64,000 nucleotides of DNA from Diphasiastrum complanatum (taxonomy: Eukaryota > Streptophyta > Lycopodiopsida > Lycopodiales > Lycopodiaceae): contig CM055092.1 of NCBI GenBank assembly GCA_029204225.1, forward strand, positions 28,880,359 to 28,944,358, read 5' to 3'. Shown piece by piece: positions 23,909 to 36,226 of the stretch. Position numbers and translations under genes: made by a program. The notes beneath the pieces are model-generated. The model was not told the DNA's origin. It saw nothing but the letters and a program-made list of their open reading frames with translations, and searched no databases. Positions within the stretch are counted from its first letter, which is position 1; each line of letters opens with the position of its first letter.

Positions 23909-26443
23909 CTCGATATATCTATCTTGGAAATTACTAAATTTAGTTAATATCTGATTAACTCATAGTGAAGTACTGTTGACCAAAAACTGACTGAAATTGA
24001 CTCCAGTATGGTCAAATCACATTATTTTTAGTCAATTTCATAGATATTCCAAGAAACTGAAAAAAACTAAAAAAATTTGAGTTTTCGCACGATTTTATGT
24101 TTTCTAAAAATTCATAAAAAAATCACAGTCAGTTATTAAGCAATCGAAATCGAAAACTCGATTCAGTGTTCAATTCTTGATTTTACTTCATTAATGTCCA
24201 TCAGGCATGCAAGACATGCGGCATTAAACTTATTTTTTACTTTACGAAATTTTACGTAAAAATTCAGTTCTACGGAAATTGTCAGCTATAAAATCCAGTT
24301 TTGTGTCGAACCATCAGAGTACATGTGTATGACCACTCAAAACAGATCTAAACTACTCATGCATGTCAGAATCACTCTGAGAAATCACATGCAGACATTC
24401 CATGCAAGCACAGTACCTCAAAATAGGAAATTGTCATGCATGCAATCAGAACAATTGGAAATTTTACCAATTTTGCTCACAAAATTGCAAAACTTTAGAT
24501 GCTCAGATCTTTGGCTACAGGACACCAAATTGGGTGCTGTAAAGCTCAATACAGAGGGAGACCCAATGAACAAGACACTTGCCATGTCAGCCTGCCACCT
24601 AGGACTCACACGTGCGAGTTCAAAATAGCCAATTAAGCTGTAGCAGGGCGCACTTTTTCAAGACCAAATTGTCAAAAAACGTGCAAACACTCAACCAAGC
24701 TGTAAAGTGATGATCCAAACAGTCTTAAATGGTCTCTAAGAGTTCCATGAAGCCTTCATACAGATCCTATGAAGCAATATGGGCTAAGAACCATGATTTC
24801 TTGGTTTCTAGAAGTCAAAATTGCTACAAACTTGATGGAATTGAAACATAAGCCTCTACCCATCAATTTACAGGTCTGATAGCTTGCTTGGAAGATAAAA
24901 AAGAATACAAATCATGCTAGAAAAAATCCAGAATGATCAACTTATGGATTTAGAGAAATCCATCCCCCAAAATTTGCCAAAATTGGTCAATTTTTGACAC
25001 TTTTTTACTTCCTACAAACCCAATTGCTGGAATTATTGGCTCTAACTTCTAGGACAGCTTCAAAAGACTATGATTCATCTTTTCCCAGCTTCAATTGATG
25101 CTCAACAACCTCCTACCATTCAATTTCATGAAAAAACAAGCAAAAATCATGATTTTTAGCCCTTTCTAGGTTTTTTCACCATGCACAATTGGAAATTAAT
25201 GGCAAGAACGTATACCAGATCCACATGCAATCCAAAATACAGAGTTACAACCAATCAATCGATCTGATCTTGTTGGATTTTGAATTCTACCCTCCATTTT
25301 GTGCCAAAAACATGGAAAACAAGCCAAATTTGGCCACAAAAGAGCCTAGAATTCAAATACATGAGAAGATCCAACATGCAAACTGAATTTCAACTATTTC
25401 AAAGTGAATTAACTTGCTGGAAATTTCAGATCCTTCACTAGTCTTGAGCTACACATGCTAAAACTCCAAAAAAGACACCAAAATTGATTTCCTAGCACAA
25501 TTCTCCATAAACCACAATGAATTTGAGAGAGATATGGAACATGCAAATTGAATTTGGGAAGATCCATGTTAGGGCCATTTTTGGCAGGGGATTGGTCCAG
25601 CCAAAACGTCCTAAAAAAGTCAAGGGGCACCATTACTAATGGTGGCTATGCCCTACGTGAGTAACAAAGGTCCTGCCACATCCAATCCTGGGGGCTTCCT
25701 CTGTTACCCCGTGCTCCCCAACCGATGAGAGTTTTTCAGGCTCTCAGAGATACGGTTGCAAGGAGGGGGTGCTAGTACTTTTGGTGCAATGATTCACTAG
25801 CTTCCTAGAATTATGGTTCCGCAAAAACTTCTGATCACTAATGTCTCTTTCCCCAATGAATTCGGCTTACAGTTGGTAAAGATCTTACATGGGTTGAAAA
25901 CCGATTTACTGTCTATGATGTGCTCGTGGGGTGCAAGTTATACGCACCGCTTTGTTTGCTAAGCGACGGTATTTTCGTCGACCATCGGGTCTAGTTATTT
26001 CGCTATATAGTAGTGTGACTAGTGTGATGCTTTAACCAAGGCGATGTATTTCAACCGCGGATGGTGGACGGCCCGCTCTGGTGTTTCATAGATGTCGGGT
26101 CCAATTAATACGCTTAATAATGACAAAAATCGTAAGAAACACTTCAAAAAACTTGATGATTCCTTATAGTCGTTCAATAAATCTAACTCCGAAAGTCAGT
26201 TTCTTACTTTTTAACCGTGTCTAGCCACTTTAGGACGAGCTGGGACCCAATTCTAAGGCAAATTTGTGCCGATTTTTCTCTAATAACCGGGTTTTACATG
26301 CCGATTTTTTCAACTATTGCAAACTTAAACTTCAATATTAGCCCGATTTTCTGTGTGGAAGTATCGGCTCCTCTCCTTGGATGAGAATACTAGTTGAATA
26401 CCACCAAGCTCAAATGAAAAGCACCACTTCTCCAAGCTTGTAA
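23909..26443 (-). other. Probable long leader of Gypsy-1, no gene recognised
   Basis: AT-rich, stop-rich sequence upstream of the Gypsy-1 gag. Its only recurrent motif is one CACACGTG half-match near 24608. A less AT-rich part at about 25640-26110 is unlike its surroundings and unexplained. If the LTR-like block at 26456-26904 belongs to Gypsy-1, this 2.5 kb is its leader. Confidence 0.35.
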
Positions 26444-26904
26444 GCTCTTATACCACTATAAGGGAAGCTCCTTAGATCCTGCTTACAAATCCTAAACACA
26501 AAAGGATAACACACTGTGGAAAAACCACCCAACCAAGTAGAAGCATCCAATCAATATCTAGAAGCCTCACCCCCAAGCCAAGGAACAAGAAGCATGAATG
26601 TAGAGTGAGAGCCTGACAATGAATCAAGAACCATGATGAGGAGTAGGGCAAGTTTGGTCCTCTTATATAGAGCCTAATGCATCTTGAGCACATAGCCATG
26701 CATAGCCCTATGTTCCCTATACATAGATTCACCTAGAATAGAGTCCTATGCATGGATCAACTATTCATAGAATTGCTATTGATAACTCTACACATGCATA
26801 CATTGTCTCATTACCTTGTCTAAACTCCACTTAGCGTGTTATGGGCCTCACAAGGATATTAGTTACTTTTGGGTCACGTCCAGTATGACGTGGCATAACT
26901 AACA
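26444..26904 (-). repeat. LTR-like block with primer-binding site
   Basis: On the minus strand it starts TGTTAGTTATGCC (26904), has a TATA box in GGCTCTATATAAGAGG near 26660-26680, and is followed by TGGTATAAGAGC (26444-26455), one mismatch from the initiator-Met primer site. It is a candidate 5' LTR for Gypsy-1. It shares a GGTTGGGTGGTTTT string with the LTR remnant at 8811-9188. Confidence 0.5.
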
Positions 26905-27589
26905 GCTTCTTTCATTGGAGTACTGTGTATCCAAGACTGAAATATGATTGTGCCACTGTTTTTGAACCTCTAAATGTGATTGGACCCTATAGACCAATGA
27001 GATGAGGGTGGTAGATTGAGGTCCACCACTTTCACTTTTGCATCCCTACAAAATAGGACATCTAGAGGTCATGACCCAAATACGTATGCCTAATCATGCT
27101 TTTGATTTGAGCAAGTCATGAGGAGATTGAGGCCCAACCTCATGATGACACTTGGCATTCTTCTACATGACTAGCTTTTGTCTAGTTTCACATTGCTTTG
27201 TAAAACAAGCTATTCTACGACATTAATAATTAATGAAAATAGACCTACTACTCACATGTAGGAACATGCTCCACACATATGTGATTTACATATGTACATG
27301 AAAATGTAAAATCATAAAGCTAGATTTTGCATAAGTTTCATGTTAGTCTCCACATCGACGGTGAGGAAATGAAGCATGCATCATCGTTGGTTATTGCAAT
27401 GCTCCATAATGGTTTGATTGGTATTTGGTATGGACACCAATATATTCCTTCATGGAATAAATCAATTCAGAAATGATACAAAGTATCTTTGCACTGACAA
27501 AGAGAAAACTTGTTGATGAATGACACTTTGTAGTCATACACACTAGAAATGAAATGTTCGATCTTCAAGAATATGTTGAGTATGAACAG

Positions 27590-27592
<3 letters not shown>
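26905..27592. other. No gene recognised
   Basis: AT-rich sequence. TGTTAGTCTCCACATCG at 27341 looks like the start of an LTR, but no matching end or partner was found. Confidence 0.3.

Positions 27593-27640
<48 letters not shown>
27593..27640. repeat. (AT)n microsatellite
   Basis: An uninterrupted AT dinucleotide run of 48 bp. Confidence 0.97.
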
Positions 27641-27642
<2 letters not shown>

Positions 27643-29660
27643 ATTCTCATATAATTATGTGCTCCACTATAGTCTTTTATGATGAAAAAGTGATCATGTG
27701 TTTGCATATTTTCTTATGATCACATTAATTTTGGATGATGTTTCACAAGTCTAGAATTAAAAGAGACATGAAGGTAGGAGGCCACTATTCTATAGACTAC
27801 TTTCGAGGATTGAGAAATAAATGTTGGATTCTATTTAGAGATCATGTTGAGGACAACATCAAGTGTAGTGAGTGGCAACTCGATTCAAGTGACAAACCAT
27901 GGAGAGGTGAGATTATTATTTTTTTGCCATAATGTGTTTAGATACAATGGACTGAGTTGTGATTAACTATTGTTAATTAAAATTTTTGCATAGGTGGAGC
28001 ACAGAGAGAAAAGAAAATTTATGAATTACATCGTACAATTACTTAACAATCCTGTTGATGTCATAGTTGATCTCAATGCTGGGATGGTCAATTTGTTGCA
28101 TGAAGTCAGTAGCCTTGGAAGGTCTATCATCAAATTGAAACATTAGATTGATCTATACAAATGGCTGGTGAATTATTGGGGTGCGATGAAGGTAAATGCT
28201 ATAGTTTAATTTTTGAGCCAAAGGTAAGTGGTAGTGCTTGATTCTCATTATGATCATTTGCCAATATTTAGAATTTTCCATATTTGAATTGATGATTCAT
28301 TGTCATGATGTGTTGCAACTGTGAATGTTACTTGAACCAGAGGAAAATGATATTGTGAAGACATTGATTTCTTTGCAAACAACAACATAGAATAAGTTTA
28401 GGCATTAACTACTATGCACCAAAGACATTAAAGTTCTATGTATATAGCATAGAGAAACAATAAATGATTTCTAAAAAGTCACATGATGCTCAAGCAATTC
28501 ACTCCTCTTTCTAAGCTATGGAGTCCAATGACCATGAAAGGTAACTAAGTTGTCCTCCATTGTAGTTTCATATGGTAAGAGGGTGTTATTATTGACCCAA
28601 GGTCAAATCCCAAAAAATCTAAGCATCTTGACCCGAAGGGTCACGAATGTGGTATAGTCACAGTGTGACCTAATCTATACATCGAGATTTGCAATCCCTT
28701 GACGATATCTCTAAATGTCATGGAATGGTTAGATAGTGCAAAATAGAGAACATGTAATGAATGAGTATTAAATGGTTTTAATGGCTCAAATGAAGTTTCT
28801 CATCAAGATGAGACAATATAGGATATAGACTACAAATCTTAGATCTATACTAAGGCATCTTGTATGATCATAAAATTTCAAAGATTTAAACCTTTGTTTT
28901 CCTTTTGTATTCACCTTGTCCACCGGCACACCTATCAACCTATAGAAGAGAGAGCTGGTTTTTTGAATGTGCAATTTGTCAAAAACAGATATATCCAGCT
29001 ATACACAAGAAAAAAGTCTTAGCTACAGCTCTTCTGCCAAAAACATGTAACAACACTTAGCATCAATTCTTACTACTGAATTTGAAAGAGATCAGATGAG
29101 GGAAAGCATCCGCCAGCTAGAATCATAACAATACAAGTTATCTTGCTTTCAATGATTTCTTCCTCCTGTAAGTAAGAAGCAGCTCTGTTATAGCAAATGC
29201 AGTTAAAAGTTTAGAACAGGCCTTACCTTCCAGAATTTCGCACTTCAAATGCTCTTAGAAGCTTACTGACATCAAATCCAAGCATTGATTGAAAATTGAG
29301 GCTGTTCCAGGTTCATCCTAACAATTTCAGCATATAGTTCTATATCATGGTTGAATTAAGTCTACCATAGGTAAAAGGTATATCCACATAGATGCTAGCA
29401 GTTATCCATATCAAGAATTCCCAATGCCATCATGCAGAATCTTTAGACGATATCAAACCCACGCGGAATTTATTGCATCCTTAGTGCCCACAAAAGCTAC
29501 AGCTAAAGGCATCTAGATATCATCCAAGCCTAGAATACAACGGGTAGAACCAGAATTCTGCTTCTGCTGCGACAGAACTAGCAGTAAACGAGCAATTGCA
29601 ATAAAAAAGAACACAAACATGGCCGGCTTATGATATTAGCCTTCAAAGCTTTAAGATGCA
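27641..29660. other. No gene recognised; downstream flank of psaD
   Basis: Short open frames (27735-27932, 28786-28974) show no known motif. The part nearest 29660 must include the psaD 3' UTR, since psaD is read leftwards. No clear polyadenylation signal could be chosen. Confidence 0.35.
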
Positions 29661-29661
29661 C

Positions 29662-30273
29662 CTATAGCTCAAAGGACTGTTTTCCGGTGAACTTCACCTC
29701 CACGGGATTAACGTTCTTTCCGATGGAGCGGGCATTCACTCCCACGCCCTTCCTGCCTGGGTTCACCTTCTCAGGATACACTCCATCCTTGGGATGCAGA
29801 TACTGCACCTCTCCATTGGGAAACACCCTGTAGAACTGATAGTTGATCTTGAACTTGGACCTCAGCCTTGTGCCCAGAGCCAGGCACTGCTCCTTCCTCG
29901 CCAGCTTCAGCAGATTTGGCCCACTCCTCATGATCGCGGCCCCCCCTGTGGGCAGCTCAAAGATCTGCTCTTTGGGCGACTCCCACGTGATCACGTAGAA
30001 TTCTTCCACCTGGGCTTTACGCAGAAGGCCGCCTGTGCTGCCACCGAAGATGGGTGAGGGCGTGTCTGCCTTGAGCTGAGGAGGGGTGAAGCCTGCAGGG
30101 GCCTCAGCTGTGGTCATGGTAAGCCTGGAGCCCGTAGCCGGTGCATACAGACGGAGCGGAGAGATCCGAAGTGAGGAAAGGTGGGTAGCTCTGGGATCTG
30201 TAGACTTGAGCGTTGCTGCTGAGAAGGAAACGGAGGCCATAGCCGAGGCTGCTGCCTGCATTGCAAGCGCCAT
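29662..30273 (-). CDS. psaD: Photosystem I reaction centre subunit II (PsaD), chloroplast precursor
   Basis: PsaD is a stromal, peripheral subunit of photosystem I. It forms the ferredoxin docking site with PsaC and PsaE and steadies PsaC. The 203-residue product starts at the ATG at 30273. The frame is open further upstream to 30519, but that part is a hydrophobic, low-complexity translation of a CT-rich 5' leader. Residues 1 to about 50 are a typical Ser/Ala-rich stromal transit peptide. The mature part carries the family's conserved blocks: [31 protein letters not shown] (about 70-94), [33 protein letters not shown] and [22 protein letters not shown]. It ends KQSFEL. No intron interrupts it and no frame damage is seen, so it is probably functional. 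The length is normal for a plant precursor. It stands alone, with retroelements on both sides. Confidence 0.97.
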   Translation of the reverse strand: MALAMQAAASAMASVSFSAATLKSTDPRATHLSSLRISPLRLYAPATGSRLTMTTAEAPAGFTPPQLKADTPSPIFGGSTGGLLRKAQVEEFYVITWESPKEQIFELPTGGAAIMRSGPNLLKLARKEQCLALGTRLRSKFKINYQFYRVFPNGEVQYLHPKDGVYPEKVNPGRKGVGVNARSIGKNVNPVEVKFTGKQSFEL

Positions 30274-30600
30274 CACCAGGAGCTTGATAGACAGATAGAA
30301 ACAGACAGAGAGTGAAGAGAGAGCAGACGCTAATATCAGTAAAGGGGTGAGTGTGAGTGATAGTAGAGTTAAGCAAGAGCAAAGAGAGAAAGGGAGACGA
30401 GAAGAGAAAATAGAGAAAAGAAGGAAGAGATAAGAAAGCAATCTGCGGAGAACCAACCATACTCGCGATAGCATATCGTCGTGCGACACCGCAAAGACAA
30501 CTCCGTCGCACACACCCACTGCCGGACGTAAATTATCTCTACCGTTTGACAGTTACTTCTAGCAATGGTTAATACACACATATATGTGTGTCTACCATTA
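30274..30600 (-). promoter_or_regulatory. Probable psaD 5' leader and proximal promoter
   Basis: On the minus strand the region before the ATG is strongly CT-rich (about 30360-30440 are GA-rich on plus). Further up are a GATAA I-box-like motif (30533-30537) and a perfect 18-bp palindrome ACACACATATATGTGTGT (30574-30591), whose centre could act as a TATA element. Pyrimidine-rich leaders and GATAA boxes are common in light-regulated photosynthesis genes. The assignment is inferred from position only. Confidence 0.4.
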
Positions 30601-31505
30601 CCCAGCTTTTTGACATTATTTCAAGAGCTTTGAAATTCAAGAGCATGTCTCAAGAGCTGCTAAGTCGCCAAATGCGGTTTGGCTTGCATTGTTCCATTTT
30701 GTAATGATATTCTCAAGTTTAAGCTCCCTTGGAAACCAAGTTGCATTTTGTAACGATGGGCGTTCCTTCCTTTTTGAGTGGTTTCTTGGATTTGGTTTTC
30801 GATAAGCATAAGCACTTGTAAGGCACTTGTGAAAATGAGAAGGATTTAAATTTTGAATACCTCCAATCTAATTGTTTGATGAGTGACATCCCCACCCAAC
30901 AAGTGCACTTGCCAAGGGATGTTAGCAAAGCCCAAAAAGACAATTGGTTTGCCTCTTAAGTGGCATTTCCAAGATGCCATCTCACATACCACGTATGTAT
31001 ATCTAAAAGCCAAAATCGGGGGGAGGGTTTGGCCCATTTGGTCCTCTAAAAAAAAAACATATGGACAAGTGCTCGTTCAAGCAACAAGTTTGAATTCATC
31101 CTTAGACTAGACTTCATTTGCCAATATGTGACATGTGGTCACATTCCTCTTTAACACATTGGAGCAACTTAAGTCCATTTTGGGTCCAATCCCACTACTC
31201 AACAATTGAGCAACGATTTTGCATAACCAAAAAAAGTGGCCAAGAGGATTTTCATCTACAAGTGTAACAACCATTGTACCAGCCTTGATATTCTAATCTT
31301 TTTCAAAGATTAGCAAGTCCTTCTTGTCTTTGACATATTTACGAGTGCCCAAGTACATCTCTATAAATGGAATAGAGATCATTTGTTGAATATCTTGAAG
31401 AATAGTATAAACATGTTGAATAGAGATCATTCGTTGAATATTTGAAAAACAGTATAAACTTCACTAGTTGTCGCATTACTATTTAAAAGCCACAAAAAAG
31501 TATTG
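30601..31505. other. No gene recognised; 48-bp tandem pair at 31371-31466
   Basis: The phrase AATAGAGATCATT(T/C)GTTGAATAT occurs at 31371 and again at 31419, followed by related sequence in both cases. The remainder has no coding signal. Confidence 0.45.
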
Positions 31506-32066
31506 TTATGCCCACAATTGGACTAATCTCGGATCAACATCCCTTAAGGAGGTCAATAGGCTAAGAGAGATGATCAATCTAATAGTTAAAAGCTTAGCAA
31601 CTAGAGCAAATGTTTCATCATACTCTTCTCCCTTAGTTTGCAAAAACCCCTTTGCCACAAGCCTTGCCTTATATTTGCTTATTGATCCATCTTGGTTATA
31701 CTTCAATCTATACATCACTTGCTATCAAGTGGCTTCTTCCCTTGAGGAAGATCTACAAGATTCTGAGTATAATTCTTAATAAGAGCATCATACTCAACTT
31801 GCATGGCATCTATCCAACTTTGGGACTTAATAGCATCTTCATAGCATGTCATTCATCAAGCATTGAAGTCAAGAATGTGTAAGAAGTGAATAGTTGAGTG
31901 ACTTCCCCGTGTTTAACTTTATCAAGATAAGTGACCCTTGAAGGCTTGACCCTTGCCCTTGAGGATCTCCGTGGAACTCTCGGACTTTGAGGTGAATCCT
32001 CAAGATCTTGATCAATTTGATGCTCCTCTTCGATCCTTGCAAGATCTTTGACATCAAGGTTGTTAG
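31506..32066 (-). pseudogene. Copia pol fragment (linker and RT start)
   Basis: Minus-strand frames at 31849-32130 and 31506-31718 encode the integrase-RT linker (VKDLARIEEEHQIDQDLEDSPQ, SSRARVKPSRVTYLDK, SYTFLTSMLDE) and the RT entry (YRLKYNQDGSI, KYKARLVAKGFLQTKG, ETFALVAKL). They resemble the same parts of Copia-B. The fragment is cut at 32066 by the start of an LTR on the opposite strand, which therefore inserted later. Confidence 0.85.
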
Positions 32067-32876
32067 TGTGAAAAATGCAAAAATAAGCTTGGTAGAGGCC
32101 AAAAATCTTGTATATAGGATAGACAGACATGTGTGGAGCCTGTTCCCACGTGTAAAACTAGTGTACTTTTCATGTACCATAATCATATATGTTGTACATA
32201 TGTTTTAATTCAAGTTCTAGTGGCTAAAATGGACAAAAACTAGTTTTCTAGAGATATGACACATGGCACCAATCTAATGATTGCATGAGCCAAATATTTT
32301 GAATAGGTGTCACATCCCATGTGTAGAGGACAGCTCACACGTGTGGAAATAGCTGAAGTAGGCGAGTTTTTGCTTCTAGAAGATTTCCATGAAGATCTCC
32401 ATATAGTAAGAAATAGACCAAAAATGCCCAAAATGGAAAGTTTTTATCCAAGTGTCAAATTGCATGATGGTGACAAGGCATCCTCACACGTATGAGATCT
32501 GATGCATGATCAGTACCTCGAGCTCCAAAAGTGTATATATAGAGGCTTATTTGGCCATAATCAATGTGAGACACCAATATTGATTTTGGAAGCAATTTTG
32601 AGTGATTCTCTCCATTTGTCTACATTTGTTTTGATTGTTTTGAGGTGCTAACAATGTGTACTTGATTTTCAGGTTGGAGTCCATACTCAGATAGGGTTTC
32701 ACACGTGGGTACACCTACCTTCAATTAATGATTGTTCTTGTTAGGATTTTGTGTCTAGAATTGATCTAGATCGATCTTAATCTCAAGTAGATTGATAGAT
32801 CAAGTAATCTGACAACCAATCTCTCTTGAGGATCATATTAGGATCCACTCTTGGTCCTTTTGTACTTTTTGCACAT
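32067..32876 (+). repeat. 5' LTR of plus-strand Copia-A (family A)
   Basis: It starts TGTGAAAAATGC and ends TTTTTGCACA, next to the primer-binding site. A TATA box lies in GTGTATATATAGAGGC near 32535. It carries a CACACGTGTG palindrome at 32336 and two near copies. Confidence 0.92.
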
Positions 32877-32889
32877 GGTATCAGGGCCT
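32877..32889 (+). other. Primer-binding site of plus-strand Copia-A
   Basis: TGGTATCAGGGCC, one base from the standard initiator-Met site, abuts the LTR end. Confidence 0.88.
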
Positions 32890-33405
32890 AGTACAAGAGG
32901 TTTTGTTGAAATTGATAGGGTTAATCCAAATTAAAGCCAAAATTAACAGTTTTTTGGAAACTAGTCAAAATTTGTGTAGCGAGTTGGATTTGATAGCTAT
33001 CCTCAAAATTTTTGGTCCAGATCTTGTTGTGAGTTGTAGGAACCCTTTTCACACGTGTGAGGCCGTACAGCTCCGGTTTTGACTAAGAAATTTTAAAAAA
33101 TTGTAGAATTTAACTCACATACCCAATTTGAGTGATTTTTGGAGCAAAATCAAGCATTTTCTATAGTGAATCTAATCCCTTGATTAATTCTTGGATAAGA
33201 TCAGTCAAAAAATTAATATTGAAGCTTGAATTAGGTGCACTAATTGATCTTCTCTGATTTTTTGAGTGTATGTTGAGGTTGAAGAGAGAGATTGCTAAAA
33301 ATCATAGATTAAGGAGTGATTTTGCAAGTTTGACACTAGAATCTAAATTTCCATCATTCTAGATTGGCTCATGAGTGATAGGATTGAGTCTATAAGCTTT
33401 CTAAA

Positions 33406-34345
33406 TTGCTAAAAGACTTTCGGTTCAGATCTCTTAGAGAAACCATAAGAGTTTCTAGTGCTTTTTCACATTCAAAAATGGCATCAATGGGTGGTTTTTT
33501 GCTTGAAGTTAGTGAAAGACTTACATCCACTAACTATGCTACTTGGATAGTTCGAATGGAATCTTTGCTTGTACTTCATGATCTTTACGACATAGTACTT
33601 GAGGTGGAAGTAGAACCTCAAGGAGGAGTATTGGCTAAGTACAAAAAGAGATGTAGAGTTGCATTACACTGCATAAAAATGAATGTAAGTAATGAACTTT
33701 TGAAAGAAATCTCATCTTGTACCACATCCAAAGAGGCTTGGGATTCATTAAAAGAATTATGGATCCAAGAACACTTCAAGGATACTCATGCTTAGAAATT
33801 AAATCCTTCAAAGCATGAAAGGAAGTAGTGAAAGTGTCCAAAATTATGTCTTTAGGATCAAATCTTTGAATAAGGAGTTGTCTTCTATAGATGATAAAAT
33901 CAAAGATGATGAATTAGTTCAAATCATTTTGAATGGATTAGGAGATGATTATTCCAATCTTGTTCGAACCTTTGCTATTCAAGATTCACTTCCTAGTATT
34001 GAAAAACTTCAAAGTGTGCTTGTTAGTGAGGAGAGTAGAATGCTTCATATCAAAAGTATGATGAGTTCCTTATCTTTGAATGATGGTGATGAAAAAGCTA
34101 ACTTTTTTTTGAAAGGCAAGAAGAAGAAGTTTCCATCCAAGAAGACACAAGACATGGAGATGGAGAACAAAGATGGAGCATCAAGTTCCAAAGGCAAGAG
34201 CAAGAAGGATAAGAAGAAGCTAAAGTGTTTCTTTTGTGGAAAAAAAGGACATTTTGCATCCGAGTGCTACAAGAAGAAGAATTCCCAAGAGAAGGACAAT
34301 CAAGGCAATCTTGTGCTTGAGGAGGAGGAAGAGTGCAATCTTTGA
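33406..34345 (+). pseudogene. Copia-A gag
   Basis: The gag start is at about 33478 (MASMGGFLLEVSERLTSTNYATW). A frameshift near 33780-33815 separates the N-terminal frame from 33815-34345. The second frame carries the UBN2 segment (LVQIILNGLGDDYSNLVRTFAI), a lysine-rich tract and the CFFCGKKGHFASEC knuckle. A stop at 34343 splits gag from the protease frame. Confidence 0.9.
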
Positions 34346-34348
34346 TGG

Positions 34349-34840
34349 TTGATGGTATCCTCACCACAAACATCTAATCAAGACACTTGGTGGATTGATA
34401 GTGGGGCAAGCTCTCACATGACTCACCAAAAAGACTACTTTCCTAATCTACTTTCTTACAATAGTTCAAAGAGATTTATCTTCACTGCAAGTGATCAAGA
34501 ATGTGAGATTGTAGGTGTTGGATCCATTCCTTTATGTCTAGGATCATCTAAAAAAGTAGATCTAGACAATGTTCTTTATATACCTTCAATCACAAAGAAC
34601 TTGTTGAGTGTAGGACAACTTAAGGATAGTGGATTATATGTACATTTCAAGCATGGAGCATGTTCTATCTTGAAAGATGAAAAATGTGGTGCTAATGGTT
34701 TCAAGCAAGGGAGGTTATTCAAATTGGATGCTAATGTGATGGTTGGAAGTGTTAACATGGCAAGGGAGGAGCTCACTCAAGTGGAATTATGGCACAAAAG
34801 GTTAGGCCATCCTAATACAAAGCTATGGAGACTATGGTGA
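34349..34840 (+). pseudogene. Copia-A protease and integrase zinc-finger start
   Basis: WWIDSGASSHMTHQKDYF is the protease active-site block. GVGSIPLCLGSSKKVDLDNV and LYIPSITKNLLSVGQL follow, then the pre-integrase start VELWHKRLGHPN. A frame break near 34825 leads into the integrase frame. Confidence 0.9.
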
Positions 34841-35867
34841 CAAAGGAGCTAGCAAGTGGACTTTCCAAAACCATATCCAAGTGTGGCAAGCTTTGTGAAG
34901 CTTGTGGACTCTCCAAATCTCATAAGCTACCTTTCAAGAGATCTTTGACAAGATCTAACTCTCCTCTTGACCTTATACACTGGTATGTTCATTCATTTTC
35001 ACATGAATCAAATGGTGGAGCTCTTATGTATGTCACTTTTATTGATGATAGATCAAGATACTCTTGGGTTTATCTCTTGTCCAAGAAAAGTGAAGTTTTT
35101 GAGTCCTTTATAAAGTTCAAAACTCTTGTGGAAAAGCAACTTAATACTAGCTTGAAAGTATTAAGAAGTGATAATGGAGGGGAGTACATCTCCAATAGGA
35201 TGAAAGAGTTTTGTGAAACTAATGGCATTAGGAGAGAGTTTACTTGCACATATACTCCACAACAAAATGGAGTAGCTGAGAGAAAGAATAGGACACTATA
35301 TGAGTCTGCTAAAGCTTTGAGATTAGATGCATCCCTTCCTATTTCATTTTGGGGAGAAACTATTTGATGTGCAAACTTCTATGTAATAGAATGACTAATA
35401 GTGCCATTAAAGGACTTACACCTTATGAAGTATTGTATGGAAAAAAGCCAAATCTTAGTGATTTGAAAGTTTTTGGATGTACTTGTTATGAACATATTCC
35501 TTTAGAGACAAGGAAAAAGAAAGATGCCACTTCTTTTAAAGGCATCTTTGTTGGTTATAGTGAAAATAAGAAAGCTTATAGGATATTTGATCCTATTACC
35601 AAGAAAGTTTTTGTAAGTAGAGATGTACTTTTTGATGAATCTCTCCAAGCCAAAGGAAAGGTGACTTCCAACAACACTCAACTTGTCAAGGATCATGCTA
35701 TGGCCGAGGAGGAGCTTCATGAAGATGAACACAAGGGGAAGTTACTCGAAGTCCAAGGGTGCCAAGAAGATCAACAAGGACAAGGATTGAGCCATCAAGG
35801 CTCACTTATAGTGACAAAGGGGAGCAAAGGGAAGATTCTCAACTACTCAACTCTTATACTTTCTTAA
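34825..35867 (+). pseudogene. Copia-A integrase (frame-broken)
   Basis: The first frame (34825-35367) holds CEACGLSKSHKLPF, FIDDRSRYSWVYLL, SDNGGEY and YTPQQNGVAERKNRTL, so all three acidic catalytic regions are present. The HSD block reads HWYVHSFS, with the first aspartate changed to tyrosine. A frameshift at about 35350 leads to 35349-35867 with TPYEVLYGKKPNLSDLKVFGCTCY, IFVGYSENKKAYRIFDP and SRDVLFDES. Confidence 0.9.
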
Positions 35868-36226
35868 CTACTATGCTTGAAAAACCAACTAGTTTTGAGG
35901 AAGCAAATAAGTCTCAATATTGGAGGAAAGCTATGCAAGTAGAGTTTGATGCATTAATGGAAAATCAAACTTGGAAACTTGTTGATTTACCTTATGGAAA
36001 GAAGCCTCTTACTTGTAAACGGATATATAGATTGAAATATAGTCAAGATGGTTCCATCCATAAGTACAAAGCTAGACTTGTAGCAAAAGGATTTTTGCAA
36101 GTCAAAGGCATAGATTATGATGAAACCTTTGCACCTGTTGCAAAGCTTATGACCATTAGATTAATCATATGTCTTGCAACTTCTTTAAAATGGGAGCTCT
36201 TCCAATCCCTATCTTATTTCCATTGA
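35759..36226 (+). pseudogene. Copia-A RT N-terminus, chimeric 3' end
   Basis: It encodes RRSTRTRIEPSRLTYSDKGE, SFEEANKSQYWRKAMQVEFDALMENQTW, CKRIYRLKYSQDGSI, HKYKARLVAKGFLQ and ETFAPVAKLMTIRLIICLATS. Where LDVxNAFLNG should follow, the frame reads SLSYFH and stops. From about 36240 the sequence matches a different copia RNase H region. Confidence 0.88.

Noticed and set aside
27341-27640. Possible LTR start TGTTAGTCTCCACATCG
   Set aside because: No partner LTR, primer site or coding region could be tied to it.
27735-28260. A possible small gene with HYSIDYFRGLRNKCWILFRDHVEDN-like frame
   Set aside because: Only 65 codons, no family recognised and no supported exon continuation; left as unassigned.
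29794-30298. Plus-strand open frames opposite psaD
   Set aside because: They are antisense shadows of the GC-richer psaD coding region without any conserved motif.
30274-30519. An N-terminal extension of PsaD by 82 residues
   Set aside because: The extension is a hydrophobic, low-complexity translation of a CT-rich leader. The ATG at 30273 begins a normal transit peptide and gives the family's usual length.
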